64,000 nt of DNA from Nonomuraea turcica (GTDB taxonomy: Bacteria > Actinomycetota > Actinomycetes > Streptosporangiales > Streptosporangiaceae), in contig NZ_JAUZQF010000033.1 in NCBI RefSeq assembly GCF_030718205.1, positions 1 to 64,000 on the forward strand, in the 5' to 3' direction. Shown piece by piece: positions 17,500 through 25,862 of this stretch. Each line of letters opens with the position of its first letter. Position 1 is the first letter of the stretch. The notes below the pieces were generated by a model. That model saw nothing but the letters and a program-made list of their open reading frames with translations. It had not been told where the DNA came from and made no database searches. The position numbers and the translations under genes are program-made.

Positions 17500-18258
17500 A
17501 TGAGCACCGAGGCACGCATCAAGTCCCGCGAGCTACGCATCGCCCGGGCTGCCGCCGAGCGGCGCAGGCAGAAGCGCACCCGCCTGATCGCCGCCGGCGG
17601 CGGCTTGATCATCGTGGGCCTGCTGGTCGCCATCGTGATCAGCTTGATCAACGCGGCGGGTACCGGCAGCTCCCCGGCCGCTCAGGGCGGCAAGGCCCCG
17701 GCGATCGCGACGGCGGGCGGGGCGCTGGCCCTGGGCAACGCGGTCGCGCCGGTGAAGCTTGAGGTCTACCTCGACTACATGTGCCCGTACTGCGGGCGCT
17801 TCGAGCCGGCCAATAGCGGCGAGCTGGACCGGATGGTGGCCGACGGAACGGTGCGGCTGGAGCTGTACCCGCTGTCGTTCCTGGACAAGGCGTCCAGCGG
17901 CGCGAAGTACTCCACGCGGGCGGCCAACGCCGTCGCAACCGTCGCCGACCGGGCACCCGGCAAGGTTCTGGCGCTCAGCGCGGCGCTGTTCGCCAATCAG
18001 CCCGAGGAGGGCAGCCGCGGCCTGTCCGACGAGGAGATTGCCACGCTGGCCCGTAATGCCGGGGTCCCGGCGCACGTGGTGAACGCCTTCACCAGCCGCA
18101 GCTTCGAGCCGTGGATCGCGACCTCGACGCAGGCCGCTTTCGACACGGGGATCTCGGGCACGCCGACCGTGAAGATCAACGGCAAGGTGTTCGAGGGCGA
18201 CCTCTACACCGCCGGCCCGCTGACCACAGCAGTGACCGCAGCGAAGGGCCAGCAGTGA
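17500..18258 (+). CDS. DsbA-like membrane-anchored thiol:disulfide oxidoreductase
   Basis: 252 residues, start ATG 17500 with AAGGAAAC upstream. A positively charged N-terminus is followed by one membrane anchor (about 29-50), then a thioredoxin-like DsbA domain outside the cell. The active site is CPYC at residues 95-98, and the cis-Pro loop is GISGTPTVKINGK. It probably oxidises exported proteins. The next gene, overlapping by 4 bp, is a VKOR that can re-oxidise it with quinone. Paired DosR-type boxes suggest that disulfide formation is reinforced when oxygen falls. Confidence 0.9.
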   Translation: MSTEARIKSRELRIARAAAERRRQKRTRLIAAGGGLIIVGLLVAIVISLINAAGTGSSPAAQGGKAPAIATAGGALALGNAVAPVKLEVYLDYMCPYCGRFEPANSGELDRMVADGTVRLELYPLSFLDKASSGAKYSTRAANAVATVADRAPGKVLALSAALFANQPEEGSRGLSDEEIATLARNAGVPAHVVNAFTSRSFEPWIATSTQAAFDTGISGTPTVKINGKVFEGDLYTAGPLTTAVTAAKGQQ

Positions 18259-18875
18259 GCACGGTCTTGCCTCGCCTGCACGCGCTCCGCCACTCCAACG
18301 CCTGGATCTTCGGAACCATGCTGTTCTCGGCGTGCCTGAGCCTGACCGCGTCCTTCGTGCTGTCGATCGACGCGGTGCGCCTGGCGGCCGACCCGGGCGC
18401 GGACCTGTCCTGCAACATCAACAGCGTCGTCAGCTGCGGAACGGTCGGCAGCTCCTGGCAGGCGCACCTGTTCGGCTTCCCGAACGCCTTCCTGGGGCTG
18501 GTGGCCGAGCCGGTCGTGATCACGATCGCGATGGCCGGCCTGGGCCGGGTGCGGTTCCCGCGCTGGTTCATGTTCGCCGCGCAGGTGGTCTACACGCTCG
18601 GCCTGATCTTCGCGTACTGGCTGTTCTCCCAGTCCATGTACGTGATCGGCGCATTGTGCCCGTGGTGCCTGCTGGTAACTGTGTCCACGACGCTGGTGTG
18701 GTCGACCCTGACGCACGTGAACGTTCGCGACGGCAACCTGTTCCTGCCCCGGCGAGTACAGACGGCGCTGACCCGGGCTATCGACTCCGACCTGGACGCG
18801 ATGGCCGTCACGATCTGGATCCTGGTCATGGTCCTGGCCGTCGTGCTCAAGTACGGCTGGACGCTGTTCGGCTAA
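18255..18875 (+). CDS. Vitamin K epoxide reductase (VKOR) family protein
   Basis: 206 residues from a GTG that overlaps the dsbA stop by 4 bp. There are four to five membrane spans. The family cysteines are all present: C53 and C61 in LSCNINSVVSCG, and the quinone-facing CPWC at C135 and C138. The conserved SxxN region (FPNAFLGLV) follows. It moves electrons from reduced DsbA to menaquinone, replacing DsbB in actinobacteria. The C-terminus lacks a fused thioredoxin domain, which fits the separate DsbA next door. Confidence 0.93.
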   Translation: MSTVLPRLHALRHSNAWIFGTMLFSACLSLTASFVLSIDAVRLAADPGADLSCNINSVVSCGTVGSSWQAHLFGFPNAFLGLVAEPVVITIAMAGLGRVRFPRWFMFAAQVVYTLGLIFAYWLFSQSMYVIGALCPWCLLVTVSTTLVWSTLTHVNVRDGNLFLPRRVQTALTRAIDSDLDAMAVTIWILVMVLAVVLKYGWTLFG

Positions 18876-18917
18876 CGTCATTTCACGGTCAGGACGCGCC
18901 CGGCCAGGCTCGCCAAC

Positions 18918-18964
18918 CCCCTGCACGCGCAGGGGTCGTACCCGCCTGGCTTGGGGGCGGGTAC
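18918..18964. terminator. Two hairpins between convergent VKOR and aldehyde dehydrogenase genes
   Basis: CCCCTG-N6-CAGGGG (18918-18935) and GTACCCGCC-N9-GGCGGGTAC (18938-18964) lie in the 108-bp gap between two convergent stops. GC-rich hairpins without T-runs are common as terminators in actinobacteria. Confidence 0.55.
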
Positions 18965-18983
18965 GGCCCGTCGGCGGTGCTTG

Positions 18984-20501
18984 TCAGAAGAAGCCGAGCT
19001 TCTTCGGCGAGTAGCTCACCAGCAGGTTCTTGGTCTGCTGGTAATGGTCGAGCATGGCGCGGTGGTTCTCGCGGCCGATGCCGGACTCCTTGTAGCCGCC
19101 GAAGGCGGCGTGCGCCGGGTAGGCGTGATAGCAGTTGGTCCAAACCCGACCGGCCTTGATCCCGCGGCCGAGCCGATAGGCGGCGTTGATGTCGCGGGTC
19201 CACAGGCCGGCTCCGAGCCCGTACCGGGTGTCGTTGGCGATCTTCAGGGCCTCGTCCTCGGAGTCGAACGTGGTCACCGAGACCACCGGGCCGAAGATCT
19301 CCTCCTGGAAGATGCGCATGTCGTTGGTGCCGCGGAACACGGTCGGCTGGATGTAGTAGCCACCTTCCAGACCGGGAATCGTACGGGCGCCGCCGCCGGT
19401 CAGCAGCTCGGCGCCCTCGTTGCGGCCGATGTCGATGTAGGAGAGGATCTTGTTGTACTGGTCGTTGCTCGCCTGGGCGCCGATCATCGTGGCGGGGTCG
19501 AGCGGGTCGCCGCCGACGATGGCCGCGGTGCGGGCAAGGGCCCGGCTGATGAACTCGTCGTAGATGGAGGAGTGGATCAGCGCCCGGGACGGGCACGTGC
19601 AGACCTCGCCCTGGTTGAGGGCGAACATCACGAATCCCTCGACGGCCTTGTCCAGGAAGTCGTCGTCCGCCGACTGGATGTCGGGCAGGAAGATGTTGGC
19701 GCTCTTGCCGCCGAGTTCCAGGGTGACCGGGATGATGTTCTGGGCGGCGTATTGCATGATTAGCCTGCCGGTGGTGGTCTCTCCGGTGAAGGCCACCTTG
19801 GCCACGCGCGGGCTGGCGGCCAGTGGTTTGCCCGCCTCGGGGCCCAGGCCGTTGACGATGTTGAGGACGCCGGGCGGGAGCAGGTCGGCGATCAGCTCCA
19901 TCACCAGCAGGATGCTGGCCGGGGTCTGCTCGGCCGGCTTGAGGATCACGCAGTTGCCGGCCGCCAGTGCAGGGGCGAGCTTCCAGGCGGCCATCAGGAT
20001 GGGGAAGTTCCACGGGATGATCTGCGCCACTACGCCGAGTGGCTCGTGGAAGTGGTAGGCGACGGTGTCGTCGTCGAGCTGGCTGACGCCGCCCTCCTGG
20101 GCGCGCAGCACGCCGGCGAAGTACCGGAAGTGGTCGACCGCCAGCGGCAGGTCCGCGGCCAAGGTCTCCCGTACCGGCTTGCCGTTCTCCCAGGTCTCGG
20201 CGACAGCGAGCCGCACCAGGTCGGCCTCGATGCGGTCGGCGATCTTGTTGAGGATGTTCGCCCGCTCGGCCGGGGAGGTGCGTCCCCATCGGTCGGCGGC
20301 GGCGTGCGCCGCGTCCAGGGCCAGCTCGACGTCGGCGGCGGTGGAACGCGGGACCTGGGTGAAGACCTGTCCGTTGATCGGGCTGAGGTCATCGAGGTAC
20401 TCGCCACCCACCGGGGGTACCCACGCCCCGCCGATGAAGTTCTCGTACTGCTTGGCGTAGGTGACGATGCTGCCCTCGGAGCCTGGGGGTGCGTATGCCA
20501 T
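18984..20501 (-). CDS. NAD-dependent (acet)aldehyde dehydrogenase
   Basis: 505 residues from ATG 20501 with GGAGAG upstream. It is a standard ALDH: IIPWNFPILMAAWKLAPALA in the NAD fold, catalytic Glu in TLELGGKS and catalytic Cys at about residue 300 in NQGEVCTCPSR. The neighbouring Cys and the N-terminal YENFIGGAWVPP resemble ExaC/AldA acetaldehyde dehydrogenases. It probably oxidises acetaldehyde or alcohol-derived aldehydes, linking to AdhE at 55477-58104. The downstream-facing regulator gene at 20586-21791 lies just upstream on the same strand, a common pairing in actinobacteria. Confidence 0.93.
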   Translation of the reverse strand: MAYAPPGSEGSIVTYAKQYENFIGGAWVPPVGGEYLDDLSPINGQVFTQVPRSTAADVELALDAAHAAADRWGRTSPAERANILNKIADRIEADLVRLAVAETWENGKPVRETLAADLPLAVDHFRYFAGVLRAQEGGVSQLDDDTVAYHFHEPLGVVAQIIPWNFPILMAAWKLAPALAAGNCVILKPAEQTPASILLVMELIADLLPPGVLNIVNGLGPEAGKPLAASPRVAKVAFTGETTTGRLIMQYAAQNIIPVTLELGGKSANIFLPDIQSADDDFLDKAVEGFVMFALNQGEVCTCPSRALIHSSIYDEFISRALARTAAIVGGDPLDPATMIGAQASNDQYNKILSYIDIGRNEGAELLTGGGARTIPGLEGGYYIQPTVFRGTNDMRIFQEEIFGPVVSVTTFDSEDEALKIANDTRYGLGAGLWTRDINAAYRLGRGIKAGRVWTNCYHAYPAHAAFGGYKESGIGRENHRAMLDHYQQTKNLLVSYSPKKLGFF

Positions 20502-20585
20502 GGTGTCGTCTCTCCTTCACACGGTGCTAACAAAGCCCACGGTGAAGAGGTGAGGTTGGCGAAAGGTTGGCGGGAGGATCGCCGC

Positions 20586-21791
20586 TCAGTCGCCCAGGGC
20601 GCTTCGGGAGCGGGCCAGCGCTACCCCGCGGCGCGCATCGCCGGCGGGCAGCAGGGCCAGGGCTCGCTCATGGACCTCCAGGTCGTACGGGTGCGACTCG
20701 CCGTACCTGAGCACCGGCTCCGGCCGCCTGGACCGGAGCGCCGCCTCGCGCACCGCGACCTCGATGTGCTCCCGCCACATCCGGATGCCGGGCGCGTCGG
20801 ACGACGGCAGCAGTGGGCCGCTGTAGACGTCGACGGCCTGCTCGCCCCGCCCGGACGCCAGCAGCGCGAGGACCTCTGCCGCATCGCACGCGATCGGCTC
20901 GGTGAGCTCGTACCGCCTGGTCGACAGCGCCCCGAGCAGCGCGCTCCTGAGATGGGACACCTCCGCCTTCAGCGTGGCCGCAGTGACATGCCGCTCGCCG
21001 TAGAGCCCATCGCGCAACCGCTCGGGGGACATCGCGTGCCCGTCAAGCGTCAGCAGAGTGAGGATCTCCAACTGGCGGGGCCGCAGCCGTACCGGGGCGC
21101 CGTCGCGCAGCAACTGCGCGTCCCCCAGGCAGCGCAGGAACAGACCCGGCCGGCCAGGCCTCAGACGCTCGGCGAGCCGCTGCTCGATGCCGGTGACCAG
21201 ATTGGTCAGCGCGGGCATGGCTAGAGGATGGGACCGGTCCCAGGTGCTGGACAGGTCCAAGACGCCCAGCACCCGCCCGTCCGGCGCCTTGATCGGGGCG
21301 CAGTAGCAGACCCAGCCGTGCAGGGCCTGCACCAGGTGCTCGGCCGAGAACACGGTGGCCGGCTGCCCGTGCCGCAGCGCCAGGGACAGCGCGTTGGTGC
21401 CCATCGCCGGCTCGTCCCAGCATCCGCCGGGCGCGAAGTTCACCGTCTCGGCGCGGCGGCGCATGACCCGTCCGCCACACGTCCACAGGATCGTGCCAGA
21501 CTCGTCGGTGATCGCGGCGATGAACCCGCCGTCCTCGGCGATCGTCCGCAACTCATCCGAGATGGCCCGTACAGGCTCGCGCAGTGGCGAACAGGACCAC
21601 CGGTCGTCGGCGGCGGCGTCGACGGGTGCGCAGTCGCGTTCGGGAGGCACCCACCGGATCGACCGCCGCCACGACGCGATGATCTCCTCGCGCAGGCTAA
21701 CCTGCTTGTTCGCCCGATCGCCCGCGACCCACCCCGCCCAGTGGCGATGCAGCCGGTCACGGCGCTCACGCAGCGTGCCGTGCCGATCCAT
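20586..21791 (-). CDS. GAF-domain regulator with SARP/BTAD-like DNA-binding region
   Basis: 401 residues from ATG 21791 (GAGGA 6-7 nt upstream). The N-terminal part (about 20-210) is the sensor half of AcoR/CadC-like alcohol and acetoin regulators: REEIIASWRRSIRWVPPE, then a GAF domain with GTILWTCGG, FAPGGCWDEPAMGTNALSLAL and HPLAMPALTNLVTGIEQRLAE. The usual sigma-54 AAA+ module is absent. Instead there is an OmpR/SARP-type winged helix (PVRLRPRQLEILTLLTL ... TLKAEVSHLRSALLG) and a short helical tail. It probably senses a fermentation product and controls the adjacent aldehyde dehydrogenase. A DosR-type box is centred 100 bp upstream. Confidence 0.8.
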   Translation of the reverse strand: MDRHGTLRERRDRLHRHWAGWVAGDRANKQVSLREEIIASWRRSIRWVPPERDCAPVDAAADDRWSCSPLREPVRAISDELRTIAEDGGFIAAITDESGTILWTCGGRVMRRRAETVNFAPGGCWDEPAMGTNALSLALRHGQPATVFSAEHLVQALHGWVCYCAPIKAPDGRVLGVLDLSSTWDRSHPLAMPALTNLVTGIEQRLAERLRPGRPGLFLRCLGDAQLLRDGAPVRLRPRQLEILTLLTLDGHAMSPERLRDGLYGERHVTAATLKAEVSHLRSALLGALSTRRYELTEPIACDAAEVLALLASGRGEQAVDVYSGPLLPSSDAPGIRMWREHIEVAVREAALRSRRPEPVLRYGESHPYDLEVHERALALLPAGDARRGVALARSRSALGD

Positions 21792-21862
21792 GCCCAATCC
21801 TCGAATACGTGCTCATGGGCCGCGCTCCCTTGAGCCCTTCGGCTGATGTCGTTCCAGCATGA

Positions 21863-21898
21863 GGGACGCGCCCTTCTCGCGCCAGGGACGAAAGTCCC
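21863..21898. promoter_or_regulatory. DosR-type box (21885-21898) with weak half-site 22 bp away
   Basis: Perfect GGGACGAAAGTCCC at 21885-21898, upstream of the minus-strand GAF regulator. A second GGGAC half-site (GGGACGCGCCCTTC) begins at 21863, exactly 22 bp from the first. Confidence 0.75.
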
Positions 21899-22031
21899 CG
21901 GCCCGTGACGGCCCAGCCGGATTGACGACTAAAGACTAAATTGTCCCGACCTGGCGGCCCTGCGGCGGGCGGACCCGCCTGATGTGCCACCTGAACCAAC
22001 ATCTGGGGGGCTGCTTGCCTGATCTGGATGG

Positions 22032-22442
22032 TCAGGTGGGCTGCTGAATGCGCCGACCGGTGGCCTCAACCGTCGTGATGACGATGAAGTGGTCGCGGCC
22101 GCGTGCCCACGGCGTCAGCCGCAATTCTTCCAGCCGGGCGATCTCCGCAGGGTCGTCGGCGACACGGGCATACCCGACGATGGTGACCGACCAGCCGTTA
22201 CGCTCTCCCGGGTCGAAGTCGTCGACCTCGAAGGCCACGACCGCACGGCGGGTGGCGGCGGCCAGCTTGGAACCGGCCGCTGCGCGGATGACGATGTCCT
22301 CCCCGTCCATGCAGAAGTTGACCGGCTGCACGGCCGGCAGGGCGCGGTCGGTGAAGACGATTCGCCCGATCGGGCGTGAGGGCAGCAGGCGCATGCACTC
22401 CTCGTGGCTCAGCACCTGCAGGCCGGCCGAGTCGAGTTTCAT
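22032..22442 (-). CDS. Pyridoxamine 5'-phosphate oxidase-family protein (paralogue 2)
   Basis: 136 residues from ATG 22442. It is nearly colinear with the protein at 6356-6793 (shared PIGRIVFTDRALPAVQPVNF and GSKLAAATRRAVVAFE), so the two arose by duplication. The split-barrel flavin/F420-binding fold is expected and the function is unknown. Rv0080 of the DosR regulon is a family member. The perfect box at 22479-22492 is centred 43.5 bp before the ATG, the same geometry as for paralogue 1 and dosR. Confidence 0.87.
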   Translation of the reverse strand: MKLDSAGLQVLSHEECMRLLPSRPIGRIVFTDRALPAVQPVNFCMDGEDIVIRAAAGSKLAAATRRAVVAFEVDDFDPGERNGWSVTIVGYARVADDPAEIARLEELRLTPWARGRDHFIVITTVEATGRRIQQPT

Positions 22443-22478
22443 ATCGCCGGCCTGCCAGCGCCCCTGTCTGACAGGTTA

Positions 22479-22492
22479 GGGACGAAAGTCCC
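22479..22492. promoter_or_regulatory. DosR-type box upstream of PPOX gene 2
   Basis: GGGACGAAAGTCCC, identical to the box of PPOX gene 1 and at the same distance from the start codon (37 versus 38 bp). Confidence 0.8.
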
Positions 22493-22596
22493 GGGACGGC
22501 CGCCGATCGCCCTTGGTCGCGGTGACCGTAGACCGTCCGACAAGCCGTCTTGCTGATCGCTTGGGGTCGCTTTGCAAGACCATCGACCCCAAGGAT

Positions 22597-23322
22597 CTAG
22601 ATGGCGATGAGCCCTTGGTCGCGGAACTGGGCGCGGACGCGATCCAGGAGCGCGTCGTCGGGCGGCGCCACGTCGGCCAGCGGGAAGCGCACGCCGAGGC
22701 GCTGGTACTTCGCGGTGGCCATGCGGTGGAACGGCAGGACGTCGACCCGTTCGACGTTGCCGAGACCGGCGACGAATCGGGCCAGCCGGTCCACGTTCTC
22801 GATGGCGTCCGTGAGCCCGGGGACCAGCACGAACCGCACCCACGTGGGCCTGCCGAGCTCGGCGAGCCGCCGCGCGAAGCGCAGGGTCGGCTGCACGGGG
22901 CCGCCGGTGACCCGGCGGTAAGTGGCCGGGTCGTACGACTTGATGTCGAGCAGCACCAGGTCGGTGTCGGCCAGCATGGCGTCGGTGGCTCGGGCGCCGA
23001 GGAGTCCAGAGGTGTCCAGGGCGGTGTGCAGGCCGCTGTTGTGACAGCGGCGCAGCAACTCGGCGGTGAAGCGGGGCTGGAGCAGTGGCTCGCCGCCGCT
23101 GATTGTCACCCCGCCGCCGGAGACGGCGATGAAGCGCCGGTACGTGTCGATCTCGGCCATCACCTCGTCGGCGGTGACCTGGCGGCCGTCGCGCATGCGC
23201 CAGGTTTCCGGGTTCTGGCAGTACTGGCAGCGCAGCGGGCACCCGCACGTGAAGACCACGAAGCGGGTGCCGGGGCCGTCCACCCCGATCGACAGGTCCC
23301 AGGAGCTGATGACGCCGTTCAT
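22597..23322 (-). CDS. pflA: Pyruvate formate-lyase activating enzyme (radical SAM)
   Basis: 241 residues. The radical-SAM cluster motif CxxxCxxC appears as CPLRCQYC, followed by the PflA signature QNPETW. The SAM-binding GGE motif is in TISGGEPLLQP, and DIKSYDP and VLVPGLTD are further family blocks. It installs the glycyl radical on PflB using SAM and a reduced [4Fe-4S] cluster. It lies 10 bp after pflB on the same strand, so one transcript makes both. The flavodoxin divergent from pflB is a plausible electron donor for it. Confidence 0.95.
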   Translation of the reverse strand: MNGVISSWDLSIGVDGPGTRFVVFTCGCPLRCQYCQNPETWRMRDGRQVTADEVMAEIDTYRRFIAVSGGGVTISGGEPLLQPRFTAELLRRCHNSGLHTALDTSGLLGARATDAMLADTDLVLLDIKSYDPATYRRVTGGPVQPTLRFARRLAELGRPTWVRFVLVPGLTDAIENVDRLARFVAGLGNVERVDVLPFHRMATAKYQRLGVRFPLADVAPPDDALLDRVRAQFRDQGLIAI

Positions 23323-23332
23323 GGTCGTTCAA

Positions 23333-25579
23333 TCACAGGGAGCCGTGGAAGGTGCGGTTGATGACGTCACGCTGCTGGTCAGGGGTGAGGCGGACGAAGT
23401 TGACGGCGTAGCCGGAGACGCGGATGGTCAGCTGCGGGTAGCGCTCGGGGTGTTCCACGGCGTCCAGGAGCACGGCGCGGGTGAGCACGTTGACGTTCAT
23501 GTGGAAGCCGCCGGCGTCGAAGTAGCCGTCGAGCACTCCGACCAGGTTGGCGATGCGTTCCTCCGGTGTGCGGCCGAGGCCGTCGGGGGTGACCGTGTTG
23601 GTCAGGGAGATGCCGTCGAGGGCCTGGTCGTAGGGCAGTTTGGCGACCGACAGCGCGGAGGCGATCACGCCGTGGCGGTCGCGGCCGTTCATCGGGTTGG
23701 CGCCGGGGGCGAACGGCTCTCCGGCGCGGCGGCCGTCGGGGGTGTTGCCGGTGTGCTTGCCGTACACGACGTTGGAGGTGATCGTGAGCACGGACTGGGT
23801 GTGCTCGGCCTCGCGGTAGGCGGGGTGGCGGCGGATCTTGTCCATGAACGAGCGGACCAGGTCGACGGCGATGGCGTCAGCGCGATCGTCGTTGTTGCCA
23901 TACGTCGGGTAGTCGCCTTCGACCTGATAGTCCACGGCGAGGCCGGTGGCGTCGCGGATCACCTTGACGCGGGCGTACTCGATGGCCGACAGGCTGTCGG
24001 CGACGACCGACAGGCCGGCGATGCCGCAGGCCAGGGTGCGCTTGACCGGGTAGTCGTGCAGGGCCATCTCGAGGCGCTCGTAGGCGTACTTGTCGTGCAT
24101 GTAGTGGATGATGTTGAGCGCGTTGACGTAGGTCCGCGCGAGCCAGTCCATCATCCGGTCCAGTGCTTTTGCGACCTCCTCGTAGTCGAGAACATCCCCG
24201 GTCAGTGGCGGGAACGCCGGGCCGACCTGGGCGCCGGTGATCTCGTCGCGGCCGCCGTTGATCGCGTACAGCAGCGTTTTGGCGAGGTTGACGCGGGCGC
24301 CGAAGAACTGCATCTGCTTGCCGACCGGGGCGGCCGAGACGCAGCAGGCGATGGCGGTGTCGTCGCCCATGCGGGGGCGCATCAGCTCGTCGCTCTCGTA
24401 CTGGATGGCGCTGGTCTCGATCGACAGCGCGGCGCAGAAGCGCTTGAACGGCTCGGGGAGCCGCGGGGACCAGAAGACGGTGAGGTTCGGCTCCGGCGCC
24501 GGGCCGAGGTTGCGCAGCGTCTGCAGGTAGCGGTAGCTGGTGCGGGTGACGAGGGCGCGGCCGTCGTCGCCGATGCCGCCGATCGACTCGGTCACCCAGG
24601 TGGGGTCGCCGGAGAAGAGCTGGTCGTATTCGGGGGTGCGCAGGAAGCGGACGATGCGCAGCTTGATGACGAAGTCGTCGATGAGCTCCTGCGCCTGCTC
24701 CTCGGTGATGCGGCCCTCGGCGAGGTCGCGTTCCAGGTAGATGTCCACGAAGGTGGAGGTGCGGCCGAGCGACATGGCGGCGCCGTTCTGCTCCTTGATC
24801 GCTGCCAGGTAGGCGAAGTACAGCCACTGGATGGCCTCGCGGGCGGTGGCGGCGGGGCGGGAGATGTCGTGGCCGTAGGAGGCGGCCATCTCCTTCAGCT
24901 CGCCCAGCGCGCGGATCTGCTCGGCCAGCTCCTCCCGGTCGCGGATCACCGCGTCGGAGGCGAAGGCGGGGTCGAGGGAGCGCTGCTCGGCGTGCTTGGC
25001 GTCGATCAGCCGGTCCACGCCGTACAGGGCGACACGGCGGTAGTCGCCGATGATCCGGCCGCGGCCGTAGGCGTCGGGCAGGCCGGTGATGATGCCGGAG
25101 CGGCGGGCGGCCTGGATCTCCGGCGTGTAGGCGTCGAAGACGCCGTCGTTGTGGGTCTTGCGATACTTCGTGAAGATCTCCTTCACCCCGGGGTCGAGCT
25201 TGTATCCGTAGGCGGCCAGGCCGTTCTCCACCAGGCGCAGCCCGCCGGCGGGCATGATGGCCCGCTTCAACGGCGCGTCGGTCTGCAGCCCGACGATCAG
25301 CTCGCGGTCGCGGTCGATGTAGCCCGGGCCGTGCGAGGTGATCGACGACGGCGTCGACGTGTCCACATCGTAGATCCCGCGCCGCCGCTCCTCCAGGAAC
25401 AGCTCCGTTACGCGGCTCCACACCATCCGGGTGCGGTCAGTGGCCGACGTCAGGAAGCCATCGTCGCCCTCGTACGGTCTGTAGTTGGCCTGGATGAAGG
25501 CGCGCACGTCCACGGTCGACTGCCAGGCCGTGCCGTGGAAGCCGCGCCATGCTCCGAGTTCGAACGTCGTAGCTGTCAT
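23333..25579 (-). CDS. pflB: Pyruvate formate-lyase (formate C-acetyltransferase)
   Basis: 748 residues, normal length. It cleaves pyruvate and CoA to formate and acetyl-CoA in anoxic cells. The catalytic adjacent cysteines are in IACCVSA (about 411-412), which separates true PFL from diol dehydratases. The glycyl radical loop is IRVSGYAVNF (Gly about 726), 22 residues from the end. The enzyme is destroyed by oxygen, so its presence points to real anaerobic metabolism in an otherwise aerobic group. It is followed by pflA and preceded by paired DosR-type boxes (25641-25676). Confidence 0.96.
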   Translation of the reverse strand: MTATTFELGAWRGFHGTAWQSTVDVRAFIQANYRPYEGDDGFLTSATDRTRMVWSRVTELFLEERRRGIYDVDTSTPSSITSHGPGYIDRDRELIVGLQTDAPLKRAIMPAGGLRLVENGLAAYGYKLDPGVKEIFTKYRKTHNDGVFDAYTPEIQAARRSGIITGLPDAYGRGRIIGDYRRVALYGVDRLIDAKHAEQRSLDPAFASDAVIRDREELAEQIRALGELKEMAASYGHDISRPAATAREAIQWLYFAYLAAIKEQNGAAMSLGRTSTFVDIYLERDLAEGRITEEQAQELIDDFVIKLRIVRFLRTPEYDQLFSGDPTWVTESIGGIGDDGRALVTRTSYRYLQTLRNLGPAPEPNLTVFWSPRLPEPFKRFCAALSIETSAIQYESDELMRPRMGDDTAIACCVSAAPVGKQMQFFGARVNLAKTLLYAINGGRDEITGAQVGPAFPPLTGDVLDYEEVAKALDRMMDWLARTYVNALNIIHYMHDKYAYERLEMALHDYPVKRTLACGIAGLSVVADSLSAIEYARVKVIRDATGLAVDYQVEGDYPTYGNNDDRADAIAVDLVRSFMDKIRRHPAYREAEHTQSVLTITSNVVYGKHTGNTPDGRRAGEPFAPGANPMNGRDRHGVIASALSVAKLPYDQALDGISLTNTVTPDGLGRTPEERIANLVGVLDGYFDAGGFHMNVNVLTRAVLLDAVEHPERYPQLTIRVSGYAVNFVRLTPDQQRDVINRTFHGSL

Positions 25580-25640
25580 TGGTTCCCCTTATGCCGCGGT
25601 TGTTCGCTTTCACTCTTGTTCAAGGGGGGCGCCGTCACAT

Positions 25641-25676
25641 CGGTCCAAGGACATCAGCAGGAGGGACGAAGGTCCC
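25641..25676. promoter_or_regulatory. Tandem DosR-type boxes upstream of pflB
   Basis: GGGACGAAGGTCCC at 25663-25676 and the weaker CGGTCCAAGGACAT at 25641-25654, 22 bp apart. They lie 62-97 bp before the minus-strand pflB start. Confidence 0.75.
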
Positions 25677-25721
25677 CGAAGATCGATACCTTTCGGCTTT
25701 GTGCCCCCGCTGGGTGAATTC

Positions 25722-25757
25722 AGGACCAACGCCGACCTGAACCGGGACTTTGGCCTC
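25722..25757. promoter_or_regulatory. Tandem weak DosR-type boxes upstream of the flavodoxin gene
   Basis: AGGACCAACGCCGA at 25722-25735 and GGGACTTTGGCCTC at 25744-25757, again 22 bp apart. They lie about 106 bp before the plus-strand flavodoxin start. Together with 25641-25676 this makes a divergent regulated region. Confidence 0.55.
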
Positions 25758-25862
25758 GGGTCCGGGCGAACCCACTTCGCGACGGTGGAGGTGGCAGGTC
25801 CGACTTGGCCGAGGGTTCGGCTTATCCGGGCCTGTACCCGAGGCCCTGATAGGAGGCGCGCG

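Noticed and set aside
23066..25717. 883-codon open frame on the plus strand
   Set aside because: Antisense to pflB and part of pflA. The translation is low-complexity Val/Gly/Asp, typical of a shadow frame.
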